Of a stretch of 17,427 nucleotides of DNA, positions 1 to 7,204 are shown in pieces. The notes beneath the pieces are model-generated. The model was not told the origin of the DNA, did not search any database, and saw nothing but the letters and a program-made list of their open reading frames with translations. Source of the DNA: an uncultured Acinetobacter sp. (GTDB taxonomy: Bacteria; Pseudomonadota; Gammaproteobacteria; Pseudomonadales; Moraxellaceae); NCBI GenBank assembly GCA_900766635.1, contig CAAFWA010000062.1:1-17427 (forward strand). The letters run 5' to 3'. The position numbers and the translations under genes are program-made. Each line of letters starts with the position of its first letter. Positions within the stretch are counted from its first letter, which is position 1.

Positions 1-1473
1 ATTTTGGATAAAGTTGACATAAGCTTCTGCGCCCTCGATGGTCGCAGATTCAATATTGGCCAGTTTCCATGCATTGTTGGTATCGCTGTTGATCAGTTGC
101 TCAATCTCAGTGCGATACACCGATAAACCTGTGTTCCATGCGGTATTGATTTGCCAATCTGAGCCTACTTCATAAGACACGCTTTCTTCGGGTTTTAACT
201 CAGGATTAGCATAATCACCATAATACAGATCATTCATGGTTGGGGCTTTAAAGGCCGAGCCAATGTTGCTGTATACACTCCATGCAGGGCTGACAAAATA
301 GCGAACAGCTGCTTGAGCGACAGTATGCGAGCCATATTTTTCATGATCTTCGAGGCGTACCCCAAGCTGCGTCTTAACACGATCAGTTTGATATTGATGC
401 TGTGCGTAATAACCTGTAGTTGCAAGCTGCTTTTCAAATGGATTGACTGCTTTATGGGTGGTTGTATCTAAGTTTTTATGATTCACCCCAAGCATAATAT
501 TTTGGTGTTCTGAGAGTTGTTGAGACAGATTAAGCTCATATTCATCAGAGATATAGGTAGTTTTCTCAAGCGTTTTGAGCTGAGTGAGTTCATCTTTAAA
601 GCGTGACAGACGTGCTTTGAGTTGGGTTTGGTCTGCTAACTGATAATGACCCTGTAACGTGGTGATTTGGTTTAAAAAATCATGAGCTTTCGCTTGGTAT
701 ACAAAATCGCTCCAATCATAGTTTTGATATTGAGAACGACCTGAGTTTTCAGAATGCTCAAGTGACACGCCAAAATCTGCATGATCATAGCCAAATTTGC
801 CTGAAAAACCCTTTTGGTCGTAACTCGAATCAGGTGCATCGACATAATCAAAAATTTTGGTGCCATCAGTTTCCATGCGTTGCCCACGCAGTTGTGCATA
901 AACACCATCTTCGACCACATCCACCCCTAAAATGGTTTTATAGGTTTGGTGCTCACCCACTTCAGTGGAAACAAAGGCCGCATTTTCGCTTGGGGTTTTG
1001 GTCATAATTTGCACCACACCGCCAATGGCATTACTGCCATACAACACAGAAGCAGGGCCTTTTAAAATTTCAATACGCTCAATTTCGGTGGTGTCTAAAA
1101 AGCTATTAGAGGCTAAACCATTGGCATCATTATTTAAGCGCACGCCATTGCGTAAAATTAAGGTGTGATCGGATTCGCTACCCCGTAAAAATAATGATGA
1201 CACTTGACCATAGCCACCTGATTGCACCATGTTGATTGAGGCGTCGGTCATCATAAGCTGTGGAAAAGACGCAATCGGGGATTGTTCAATTTGCTCAGCC
1301 TGAATGACATTCATACGTGCAGGCACATCGCTGAGTTTTTCATGAGTGCCTGTTGCAGTCAGCACCAAAGTGTTTAAATGCGTAGGCGTGGTTAGGTTTT
1401 GATTGGCATGCGCTGCAAAATTTAAGGCAAAGAGAATCGCACCTGCAAGGGCGGCAGGTTGAACATGTAACAT
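1..1473 (-). CDS. btuB: TonB-dependent vitamin B12 receptor BtuB, N-terminal part (cut by window edge)
   Basis: This is an outer-membrane receptor that should import cobalamin using TonB energy. The minus-strand frame is open for 491 codons from ATG at 1473-1471 to base 1, so the C-terminal part of the barrel lies outside the window. Visible parts: a signal peptide of about 23 residues ending AAHA, then a TonB box (NTLVLTATG, near residues 34-42) that resembles the E. coli BtuB box DTLVVTA. A plug domain follows (SLFLRGSESDHTLILRNGV; later EIERIEILKGPASVLYGSNAIGGVV, typical of TonB receptors), then barrel strands including SAFKAPTMNDLYYGD. An ACGGAG ribosome site (1480-1485) lies 6 bases before the ATG. 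The cobalamin riboswitch directly upstream supports B12 as substrate. The family call is firm; specificity is inferred from the riboswitch and TonB box. Confidence 0.9.
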   Translation of the reverse strand, partial: MLHVQPAALAGAILFALNFAAHANQNLTTPTHLNTLVLTATGTHEKLSDVPARMNVIQAEQIEQSPIASFPQLMMTDASINMVQSGGYGQVSSLFLRGSESDHTLILRNGVRLNNDANGLASNSFLDTTEIERIEILKGPASVLYGSNAIGGVVQIMTKTPSENAAFVSTEVGEHQTYKTILGVDVVEDGVYAQLRGQRMETDGTKIFDYVDAPDSSYDQKGFSGKFGYDHADFGVSLEHSENSGRSQYQNYDWSDFVYQAKAHDFLNQITTLQGHYQLADQTQLKARLSRFKDELTQLKTLEKTTYISDEYELNLSQQLSEHQNIMLGVNHKNLDTTTHKAVNPFEKQLATTGYYAQHQYQTDRVKTQLGVRLEDHEKYGSHTVAQAAVRYFVSPAWSVYSNIGSAFKAPTMNDLYYGDYANPELKPEESVSYEVGSDWQINTAWNTGLSVYRTEIEQLINSDTNNAWKLANIESATIEGAEAYVNFIQN

Positions 1474-1479
1474 AACAAG

Positions 1480-1505
1480 CTCCGTACATTCACCCCACGT
1501 GAATG
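1480..1505 (-). promoter_or_regulatory. Probable riboswitch expression platform: hairpin next to btuB ribosome site
   Basis: A perfect 7-bp stem (CATTCAC / GTGAATG, 1487-1493 with 1499-1505, loop of 5) lies between the aptamer and the ACGGAG ribosome site of btuB (1480-1485). It has no U-tract, so it is not an intrinsic terminator. Its place suggests it is part of the switch that hides or exposes the ribosome site; the mechanism is inferred. Confidence 0.5.
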
Positions 1506-1520
1506 CTTGAGTGATGGGAC

Positions 1521-1707
1521 ACAGGTCAGATATCCGGACTTAAATGTGCCTAAAGCTGCCTATCCACCTTCCCACAACCATGTTGCAGTGGTGTAAATCT
1601 TATAGATTTATACAGATATGCGTTTCATTTTACCGTTGCGGGGGCAGTGTTGGTTTTGCACCAACTTCCCTGAACCATGTGCAAGTGCAGCAGAGTATAC
1701 GACCTGT
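1521..1707 (-). promoter_or_regulatory. Cobalamin riboswitch in the btuB leader
   Basis: Read on the minus strand, the leader carries the conserved cobalamin aptamer core: GGGAA, a P5-like hairpin (GTTGG/CCAAC), ACTGCCCCCGCAACGGTAA, CCACTG, GGGAAGGTGG, and the B12-box region AGTCCGGA followed by GACCTG. The ends pair perfectly: ACAGGTC (complement of 1701-1707) with GACCTGT (complement of 1521-1527), and I used this P1 helix to set the borders. In this family, adenosylcobalamin binding represses the downstream gene. Here the aptamer ends about 48 bases before the btuB start, with a hairpin and the ribosome site between, so control of translation is more likely than a terminator, because no U-run is seen. 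Confidence 0.93.
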
Positions 1708-1722
1708 ACACAAGCTAAACAA
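1694..1722 (-). promoter_or_regulatory. Candidate sigma-70 promoter for btuB (conflicts with aptamer P1)
   Basis: On the minus strand TTGTTT (1717-1722) and TATACT (1694-1699) are exactly 17 bases apart, the best -35/-10 match in this gap. A start from here would fall after the 5' strand of the riboswitch P1 helix (1701-1707), so the aptamer would be incomplete. A weaker alternative, CATAAT at 1735-1740 (minus), would keep P1 in the transcript. Confidence 0.35.
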
Positions 1723-1734
1723 TCTTCATGAAGA
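1723..1734. repeat. 12-bp perfect palindrome between divergent btuB and trpF promoters
   Basis: TCTTCATGAAGA is its own reverse complement. It lies between the riboswitch and the trpF promoter element, in the only stretch that could hold operators for both genes. Binding by a regulator is inference. Confidence 0.4.
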
Positions 1735-1762
1735 ATTATGTGGATGAACTTTACGCAACATG

Positions 1763-1782
1763 AAAAAATTGCTTTACAATGC
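1763..1782 (+). promoter_or_regulatory. trpF promoter element, shared with trpA
   Basis: AAAAAATTGCTTTACAATGC contains a -10-like TACAAT (1775-1780). It matches the element before trpA (7125-7144) at 18 of 20 positions, and its end is 60 bases from the trpF start (61 for trpA). No good -35 box stands at 17-18 bases (TACGCA or TTACGC), which may mean dependence on an activator or on the A-tract. Confidence 0.55.
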
Positions 1783-1841
1783 ACGTTGTTAGAATTTATA
1801 GATTGGCTATAAATCAGGATGAGTTAAAGCCAGAACCAAAT

Positions 1842-2483
1842 ATGCGAACGCGTGCCAAAATCTGTGGAATTACCCGATGCCAAGACATTCAAGCCGTTGT
1901 TGAAAGCGGTGCAGATGCCATTGGTTTGGTATTTTATCCACCGAGTCCTCGAAGTGTCACTGTTGAACAAGCTGCTGAATTAGCAAGCCATATTCCAGCT
2001 TATGTACAATTGGTAGGTTTGTTTGTTAATGCCTCGCTTGAGCAAATTCAAGCGACTTTACAAGCGGTACCTTTAGATATTTTACAGTTTCATGGCGATG
2101 AAAGCCCTGAACAATGCCAAGCCATTGCCAAAGCAACCGGCCGACGTTGGTATAAAGCCATTCAAGTCAAAGCCGATATGGATATTGCTGCAGTGGTCAA
2201 AAGCTACCATGCCTGTGGCGCCAGTGCCATGTTACTTGATGCATGGCATCCGACCTTAAAAGGCGGTACAGGGCATGCCTTTGATTGGACAAAGTTCCCA
2301 AAAATCGATATTCCTTTAATCTTGGCGGGGGGATTAACTCCTGCTAATGTTGCACACGCTATTGAAATCACCCGTGCTTATGCGGTGGATGTCAGCGGAG
2401 GCGTAGAGTCCGCAAAAGGTATTAAAGACCGACAACTCATTGAACACTTTATGCAAGGAGTCCAACGTGGATCAGCAAAATAA
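1842..2483 (+). CDS. trpF: Phosphoribosylanthranilate isomerase
   Basis: TrpF isomerises N-(5'-phosphoribosyl)anthranilate to 1-(o-carboxyphenylamino)-1-deoxyribulose 5-phosphate in cytoplasmic tryptophan synthesis. The 213-residue protein is a stand-alone (beta/alpha)8 barrel, whereas E. coli has a TrpC-TrpF fusion. Seen in the sequence: N-terminal [10 protein letters not shown] with the catalytic Cys8; catalytic Asp133 in LLDAWHP; KGGTG; and the phosphate-binding loops LAGGL (161-165) and DVSGGVES (183-190). I chose ATG 1842, which gives the usual [10 protein letters not shown] start. A frame beginning at 1779 would add 21 residues not typical of the family and would begin inside the promoter element. 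Its end overlaps trpB by 17 bases, so the two genes are an operon. No tryptophan-rich leader peptide is seen. Confidence 0.95.
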   Translation: MRTRAKICGITRCQDIQAVVESGADAIGLVFYPPSPRSVTVEQAAELASHIPAYVQLVGLFVNASLEQIQATLQAVPLDILQFHGDESPEQCQAIAKATGRRWYKAIQVKADMDIAAVVKSYHACGASAMLLDAWHPTLKGGTGHAFDWTKFPKIDIPLILAGGLTPANVAHAIEITRAYAVDVSGGVESAKGIKDRQLIEHFMQGVQRGSAK

Positions 2484-3696
2484 TGTGATTGACTATACCC
2501 AATTCCCCGACGCGCGTGGGCATTTCGGTATCCATGGCGGACGTTTTGTGTCAGAAACTCTAATGGCAGCACTACAGGATTTAGAGCAACTCTATTTCCG
2601 TATGAAAGATGATCCTGAGTTTTTGGCAGAATTCGACCGTGATCTCGCCTACTATGTAGGTCGTCCTAGTCCTTTATATTATGCTGAGCGATGGTCTAAG
2701 CACCTAGGTGGTGCGCAAATTTACCTCAAACGTGAAGACTTAAACCATACGGGTTCACATAAAGTGAATAACACCATTGGTCAGGCTTTATTGGCTAAGT
2801 TGTCGGGTAAAAAGCGTATTATTGCCGAAACAGGTGCAGGTCAGCATGGTGTGGCAACGGCAACCATTGCAGCACGTTTAGGTTTAGAATGTGTTGTGTA
2901 TATGGGTGCAGATGACGTTAAACGTCAAGCCATGAACGTCTATCGTATGCGTTTATTGGGTGCGACCGTTGTGCCAGTTGAAAGTGGCTCAAAAACTTTA
3001 AAAGATGCCATGAACGAAGCGATGCGTGATTGGGTGACGAATGTTGATAGCACTTATTATGTGATTGGTACTGTGGCAGGTCCACATCCGTATCCGCAAT
3101 TGGTACGTGATTTCCAATCGATTATTGGTCGTGAAGCACGTCGTCAAATTCAAGAGCAAGCAGGTCGTTTACCTGATGCACTTGTGGCATGTGTGGGCGG
3201 TGGTTCAAATGCCATGGGCTTATTCTATCCATTTTTAAATGACCAAGATGTCAAAATGTATGGTGTAGAAGCCGCAGGTCACGGGATCGAAACAGGTAAG
3301 CACTCCGCACCGCTCAATGCCGGTCACGTAGGTGTGTTACATGGTAACCGTACTTACTTGATGTCGGATGCGCAAGGTCAAATTATTGAAACGCATTCTA
3401 TTTCAGCAGGTCTGGATTATCCGGGTGTTGGCCCAGAACACAGCTTCTTAAAAGACATGCAGCGTGTGAATTATGTGCCAATTACCGATACTGAAGCGCT
3501 ACAAGGCTTCCGTGATTTAACCAAAATTGAGGGCATCATTCCTGCGCTTGAGAGCTCGCATGCGATGGCATATGTGTCTAAACTTGCACCAACCATGGGT
3601 AAAGATCAAATTATTATTGCTAACGTTTCAGGACGTGGCGATAAAGATTTAATGACCGTAGCACGCATTGATGGCGTTGAAATGGTTGAGATGTAA
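2467..3696 (+). CDS. trpB: Tryptophan synthase beta subunit
   Basis: TrpB joins indole and L-serine to make L-tryptophan with PLP, in an alpha2-beta2 complex with TrpA. The protein has 409 residues (E. coli 397), with a slightly longer N-terminus. Visible: [10 protein letters not shown] with the PLP Schiff-base Lys99; AETGAGQHG with the catalytic Glu121; the PLP phosphate loop VGGGSNA; and a C-terminal NVSGRGDKD motif. I chose GTG 2467 because AAGGAG stands 6 bases upstream. An in-frame ATG at 2440 would add nine residues and put that Shine-Dalgarno inside the gene. It overlaps trpF by 17 bases and is followed by a terminator, so trpFB is closed off. Its partner trpA is 3.5 kb away in another operon. 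Confidence 0.97.
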   Translation: MDQQNNVIDYTQFPDARGHFGIHGGRFVSETLMAALQDLEQLYFRMKDDPEFLAEFDRDLAYYVGRPSPLYYAERWSKHLGGAQIYLKREDLNHTGSHKVNNTIGQALLAKLSGKKRIIAETGAGQHGVATATIAARLGLECVVYMGADDVKRQAMNVYRMRLLGATVVPVESGSKTLKDAMNEAMRDWVTNVDSTYYVIGTVAGPHPYPQLVRDFQSIIGREARRQIQEQAGRLPDALVACVGGGSNAMGLFYPFLNDQDVKMYGVEAAGHGIETGKHSAPLNAGHVGVLHGNRTYLMSDAQGQIIETHSISAGLDYPGVGPEHSFLKDMQRVNYVPITDTEALQGFRDLTKIEGIIPALESSHAMAYVSKLAPTMGKDQIIIANVSGRGDKDLMTVARIDGVEMVEM

Positions 3697-3733
3697 TATC
3701 TCCTCAAGCCTTGCTGTTACATCCTAGGCAAGA

Positions 3734-3776
3734 GATAAAAAATCGCGTTAAATTGATTTAGCGCGATTTTTTTATC
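3734..3776 (+). terminator. Intrinsic terminator after trpFB
   Basis: Stem AAAAAATCGCG pairs with CGCGATTTTTT (about 3737-3747 with 3762-3772) around a 14-base AT-rich loop, with a T-run at 3767-3773. It lies 38 bases after the trpB stop. The A-tract on the other arm could give some activity on the opposite strand. Confidence 0.85.
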
Positions 3777-3786
3777 TTTAAAAAAG

Positions 3787-3815
3787 GCGACAGTTGCCAT
3801 TTGCCTCGTTATGAT
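3787..3815 (+). promoter_or_regulatory. Promoter of the DUF1543 gene
   Basis: GCGACA (3787-3792) and TATGAT (3810-3815) stand 17 bases apart, just after the trpFB terminator and about 32 bases before the start codon. The -10 matches at 5 of 6 positions and the -35 at 4 of 6. Confidence 0.5.
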
Positions 3816-3846
3816 AAGAGCAGTTGATTGGCTCAGGAAGGAATCA

Positions 3847-4365
3847 ATGCCAAGTTTATTTATTGTCATGCTCGGTGGACGCCATGCTCGTGCCAATACC
3901 GAAGTGCATGATGTGGTGGTTGCTGTAGGTGAAAATTTGCAAGACACTTACCCGCAATTAAAGCAAGCATGGTTTGGTGAAGCCAAGGGTTTACATATTG
4001 ATGCATGGGCCCAAATTCATGGGGTTGAATTTTCAGGGCGACGCTATCAGGTACAATTGAGTCATGCAGCCCCTCAAGTGAGTGATGAGAAGTTATATTT
4101 AATTAATTTAGGCGGTTATAGTAGAGAAGAATTTGGCGAATTGCATCGCTATGTTTTGGTTGTGGCACAAAATGCCATGGTGGCCAAGCAACGTGGTAAA
4201 CAATACTTTGCACAGCATTGGCAAAAACAACATACCGATCGGGTGTTAGATGTAGATGATTGCTTAGCCATCGATCAAGTCTATGGGCGCTATGTGCATT
4301 TGGTTGAGGGTGATTTTCCTGCAAATTGTTGGGAAAATACCTATTTAATGTTGGATGAAGCTTAA
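3847..4365 (+). CDS. DUF1543 family protein with internal duplication
   Basis: A soluble 172-residue protein of unknown function. The N-terminal stretch (MLGGRHARANTEVHD, then DTYPQLKQAWFG and KGLHIDAW) matches what I recall of DUF1543. The two halves look alike: L-G-G-x7-E-[V/L]-H occurs at residues 9-21 and again at 88-100, and L-x-[I/V]-D-x4-I at 49-57 and 134-142. There is no signal peptide or membrane segment. ATG 3847 is chosen for the AGGAAGGA ribosome site just upstream; the frame is open back to 3811 without a better site. It has its own promoter and follows the trpFB terminator, so it is probably not part of the tryptophan operon. The biochemical role is unknown. Confidence 0.8.
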   Translation: MPSLFIVMLGGRHARANTEVHDVVVAVGENLQDTYPQLKQAWFGEAKGLHIDAWAQIHGVEFSGRRYQVQLSHAAPQVSDEKLYLINLGGYSREEFGELHRYVLVVAQNAMVAKQRGKQYFAQHWQKQHTDRVLDVDDCLAIDQVYGRYVHLVEGDFPANCWENTYLMLDEA

Positions 4366-4428
4366 GCAAGCAGATCGATTGCGATGTATTCAAATTTGCG
4401 ATACATCACAAAAAGTCGCATCAAGTGC

Positions 4429-4456
4429 TAGGCAGTGAAAATTTTATAGGCATAAT
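4429..4456 (+). promoter_or_regulatory. Candidate promoter of the DUF2804 gene
   Basis: TAGGCA (4429-4434) and CATAAT (4451-4456) are 16 bases apart in the 129-base gap before the DUF2804 gene. The -10 matches at 5 of 6 and the -35 at 4 of 6. A 7-bp stem (GATGTAT/ATACATC, 4383-4407) lies upstream but has no T-run. Confidence 0.4.
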
Positions 4457-4494
4457 ACAGACCAAGATGAAGGGTCTTTGAGTGAGTGGGGAAG

Positions 4495-5481
4495 ATGGAT
4501 CTAATACAGTCCAATGGACAGCCGCAGTATGGCCGTTTTAATGCGATTCCCACTCGGATCGACTATCAAGCTGTGCAATTTAAAACCGAGCAAGGGATTG
4601 AGCTATTAGGTTGGCGTAAGCGTTTAAAATATAAAAAATTTAAATTTTGTAGTATTCAGCACGAACACTATAGTTTAGGCATTGCGATTGCCGATTTGGC
4701 ATGGGCAGGCTATGGCTTAATTTATTTGTATGATCATCAAAGTGGGGAAGTGCTCGAATGGCAAGGGTCCACTTTATTGGCACGTAACACGCAGCTCGAT
4801 GAGCAACCCTTATTTAATCAAAGCTATTTTCAAAAATCACCCTTTGAATTGACCATTGATCATGCCAATGGCGTGCGTTATATCCGTGTCACTAAATATG
4901 GCGAAGTTAGACTCAGTGCAAGAATTTTTTGTGCAGGCACCGACCCGTTAAGTACTTGTCATCCTGTGGGGCAACATGGGTGGTTATATACCCAAAAGCT
5001 CACGACGTTGGGCTGCGAGGGCTATTTCATCAACAAAAAATCGCAAGCGATTCAGTTTGATGCCAAAACTTTTGCAAGTTTAGATGATACCTGTGGCTTC
5101 TTTAAGGCCGAAACCACATGGTTTTGGTTAAGCTGCAATTTTTGGTGGCAAGATCAACATCGCGTGGGTTTAAATTTAAGTCAAGGTGAACAGCCAAGCA
5201 CTGACAACAGTATTTGGCTCGACGGCGTGCTCTATGCTATGGGTGAGGTAGTATTTGAACCCTTAGATGAAGAAAATTGGCATGTTTATAGCCAAGATGG
5301 CCTTTTAAATATACGTATTGAAACCCACTGGACACGCTCTGAAAAAATTAACTTCCGCTTTAGTGGCAGTCAATTTAAACAGTGGCAAAGTAAATTGACA
5401 GGGCAAATCAAAGTCAATGATCAGGTGATTCATCTAAATGCTGAATATGGAATTTTTGAGCAGCATGCACGTAAGCTTTAA
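4495..5481 (+). CDS. DUF2804 family protein
   Basis: A 328-residue protein of unknown function. The signature stretch S-L-D-D-T-C-G-F-F-K-A-E-T-T-W-F-W-L-S (about residues 197-215) and the C-terminal Y-G-I-F-E-Q-H fit what I remember of the DUF2804 family, whose members are soluble and beta-rich. It is rich in aromatic residues, including WFW and FWW clusters. No signal peptide or clear membrane helix is seen. The start is uncertain: ATG 4495 has GGGGA almost touching it, and an in-frame GTG at 4486 would add three residues. It faces the NhaC-like gene and shares a terminator with it. A link to lipid or hydrophobic ligands would be only a guess. Confidence 0.75.
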   Translation: MDLIQSNGQPQYGRFNAIPTRIDYQAVQFKTEQGIELLGWRKRLKYKKFKFCSIQHEHYSLGIAIADLAWAGYGLIYLYDHQSGEVLEWQGSTLLARNTQLDEQPLFNQSYFQKSPFELTIDHANGVRYIRVTKYGEVRLSARIFCAGTDPLSTCHPVGQHGWLYTQKLTTLGCEGYFINKKSQAIQFDAKTFASLDDTCGFFKAETTWFWLSCNFWWQDQHRVGLNLSQGEQPSTDNSIWLDGVLYAMGEVVFEPLDEENWHVYSQDGLLNIRIETHWTRSEKINFRFSGSQFKQWQSKLTGQIKVNDQVIHLNAEYGIFEQHARKL

Positions 5482-5484
5482 ATC

Positions 5485-5513
5485 AAAAAGCGACCCGAAG
5501 GTCGCTTTTTTTT
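5485..5513. terminator. Bidirectional intrinsic terminator between convergent genes
   Basis: A perfect 11-bp stem AAAAAGCGACC / GGTCGCTTTTT (5485-5495 with 5500-5510) closes a CGAA loop, with T-runs on both strands. It starts 4 bases after the DUF2804 stop, and its last T's form part of the stop codon (complement of 5512-5514) of the NhaC-like gene. It should therefore end transcription from both sides. Confidence 0.93.
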
Positions 5514-6843
5514 ATGCTGCTTTTAAGCGTGGATAACGCAAGATAATCGCAATGATGGCAAAAATTCCAAGCACCCAACAGTAATATACGCTGCTGATCA
5601 ATTCTACAGGAGAGAGCTTGGCAATTGAGCAGGCCAATAGCAGCTGTGCACCATAAGGAATTAAGCCTTGTACTACGCAAGAGAAAATGTCCATTAAAGC
5701 GGCTGCACGTTTAGGATCTACACCATATTCTTTAGCCACTTCACGTGCCATATCGCCTGATAAAATAATCGCAACGGTATTGTTGGCCACAAACAAGTTA
5801 CCAAACACCACCAATAAGCTAATGCCGATTTCACCTGCACGTTGGCGTCCGACTTTTAAGTAGCTTGTCAGTTGATAAATACGCTCGATGAGCCATTGCA
5901 AGCCTCCCTCACGTTGCATAATTGCCGATAAGCCCCCTAAGAACATCGACAATAACGCCACCTCAAACATACCCACAAAACCATCGTATGCAGCATTGTT
6001 GATTTTAAAAATATCAATTTCAGGTTGTAGCCATAAGCCCATCAAGGCAGATAATAAAACCCCAATGGTTAAAACTGCCAATACATGCAAGCGGGTAAAG
6101 GCCAAAGCAAACACGGTCACATAAGGCAAAATCAGCCACGCATTAAATGCTTTATACTCAAGAGCATTAGATGAGTGACTAAGTAAAAAGTAAACCACTA
6201 CGGTTGCAAGCGCCGCAGGTACCGCAATCCATACATTGACACGGAATTTATCACGCAGTTGTACTTTTTGGCTGCTGGTCGCTGCAATAGTGGTATCTGA
6301 GATCATCGATAAGTTGTCGCCAAACATCGCACCGCCGACCACAGCACCAATGGCATACACTGCTGCAATATCGGTGGCTTGGGAGAATCCAAAGGCGATT
6401 GGGGCACAAGCGGCAATGGTTCCCATTGAGGTACCCATCGCTGTAGCAATAAAGGCTGAGATTAAAAATAGCATTGGTAACACAAAACTTGGCGGAATCA
6501 CCGACAAACCAAGTTGTACCGTGGCATCTACACTACCAATGGTGCTACTGACACTGGCAAAAGCCCCTGCCAACATAAACACCATAAACATTAAAATTAA
6601 ATTAGGATGGCTTGCACCACCTAAAAATGTATCAATCGCATCGTTAATACGCCCACGGTATAACAACACCGCCAAAATTAAAGCAGGAATAGCTGCCACA
6701 GGGGCTTTCATTTGGTAAAAAGCAAACTCAGTGCCAATGGCAGTATGATAAATACCACTGCCTAAAAAAATGCCCAAAAACACTAGCAGCGGCAAAAGCG
6801 CCAGCATACGTGCGGGGACTGTATCGAGGTGAGAAGAAGTCAT
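5512..6843 (-). CDS. NhaC-family Na+/H+ antiporter-like membrane transporter
   Basis: An inner-membrane carrier of 443 residues with about 11-12 hydrophobic segments, the first near residues 13-31. The stretch G-G-A-M-F-G-D-N-L-S-M-I-S-D-T-T (about 170-185) corresponds to the conserved FGD..SP.SDTT region of NhaC antiporters, and a related S-G-D-M-A-R segment occurs in the second half. NhaC-like proteins exchange Na+ for H+, but some relatives move amino acids or organic acids, so the substrate is not certain. I chose ATG 6843 (MTSSHLDTVPARM); a TTG at 6864 would add seven residues. No Shine-Dalgarno is seen before either start. It lies between trpFB and trpA on the opposite strand, with its own terminator, and has no obvious tie to tryptophan. 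Confidence 0.82.
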   Translation of the reverse strand: MTSSHLDTVPARMLALLPLLVFLGIFLGSGIYHTAIGTEFAFYQMKAPVAAIPALILAVLLYRGRINDAIDTFLGGASHPNLILMFMVFMLAGAFASVSSTIGSVDATVQLGLSVIPPSFVLPMLFLISAFIATAMGTSMGTIAACAPIAFGFSQATDIAAVYAIGAVVGGAMFGDNLSMISDTTIAATSSQKVQLRDKFRVNVWIAVPAALATVVVYFLLSHSSNALEYKAFNAWLILPYVTVFALAFTRLHVLAVLTIGVLLSALMGLWLQPEIDIFKINNAAYDGFVGMFEVALLSMFLGGLSAIMQREGGLQWLIERIYQLTSYLKVGRQRAGEIGISLLVVFGNLFVANNTVAIILSGDMAREVAKEYGVDPKRAAALMDIFSCVVQGLIPYGAQLLLACSIAKLSPVELISSVYYCWVLGIFAIIAIILRYPRLKAA

Positions 6844-7124
6844 AGGGAGATAAAAAATATACAAGAATATGCCTAGTATAAAACAGCTTTTGCTATTTGC
6901 TGCAAATTTAAATGTAATTGCTAACTTGGCTTTTTATATCAGATTTTTAAAATTTAATTTAAGTTCATCTAATTGAAGGTAATTTTTTTAAAGTGAAAAT
7001 TAGGCATCTTTGATCATTGAGAAAAAAAAGCAAATATTAGTAAATGTAGCGCGTAGGTTTGTTCTGATGAAAAACCCCAAAAACACCGTAAGGATGTGTA
7101 CGTTAACGACTCTATCCAATGAGT
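6844..7124. other. Divergent intergenic region, AT-rich
   Basis: This stretch separates the NhaC-like gene (minus) from trpA (plus). It is very AT-rich between about 6890 and 7030. On the minus strand TATACT (6875-6880) could be a -10 box for the transporter, but its -35 (TTGCAG) would be 19 bases away. I found no open frame with a ribosome site, no RNA gene and no trp leader peptide here. Confidence 0.4.
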
Positions 7125-7144
7125 AAAAAATAGCGTTACAATGC
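7125..7144 (+). promoter_or_regulatory. trpA promoter element, shared with trpF
   Basis: AAAAAATAGCGTTACAATGC includes a -10-like TACAAT (7137-7142) and matches the element before trpF (1763-1782) at 18 of 20 bases. It ends 61 bases before the trpA start. The -35 at 17-18 bases (ATCCAA or TATCCA) is weak, as it is for trpF. Confidence 0.55.
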
Positions 7145-7204
7145 TTGGGTCTTGTGATACAAAACTCAAGCCTCCGTTTAAATATTCAAGGAAAGTACAC
7201 CCCT

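Noticed and set aside
672..1168. Several 67-82 codon frames in the first 1.2 kb
   Set aside because: They overlap the long open btuB frame, which is continuous to base 1 and carries receptor motifs.
1544..1747. Plus-strand open frame (67 codons) with GGSVGFAPTS
   Set aside because: It is antisense to the cobalamin riboswitch; its conserved look comes from the RNA element.
1783..1841. A trp leader peptide and attenuator before trpF
   Set aside because: The only tiny frame is ATG-AGT-TAA, with no Trp codons, and no terminator hairpin is seen. The same search before trpA finds only ATG-AGT-AAA-AAA-TAG.
4383..4407. Stem GATGTAT/ATACATC after the DUF1543 gene as a terminator
   Set aside because: It has a 7-bp AT-rich stem with an 11-base loop and no T-run.
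6236..6718. 160-codon plus-strand frame
   Set aside because: It lies wholly opposite the NhaC-like transporter, which has clear family motifs; this frame has none.
3697..7204. Genes between trpB and trpA as a mobile island
   Set aside because: Base composition and codon use look like the neighbours, and there is no integrase, transposase, direct repeat or tRNA at the borders.
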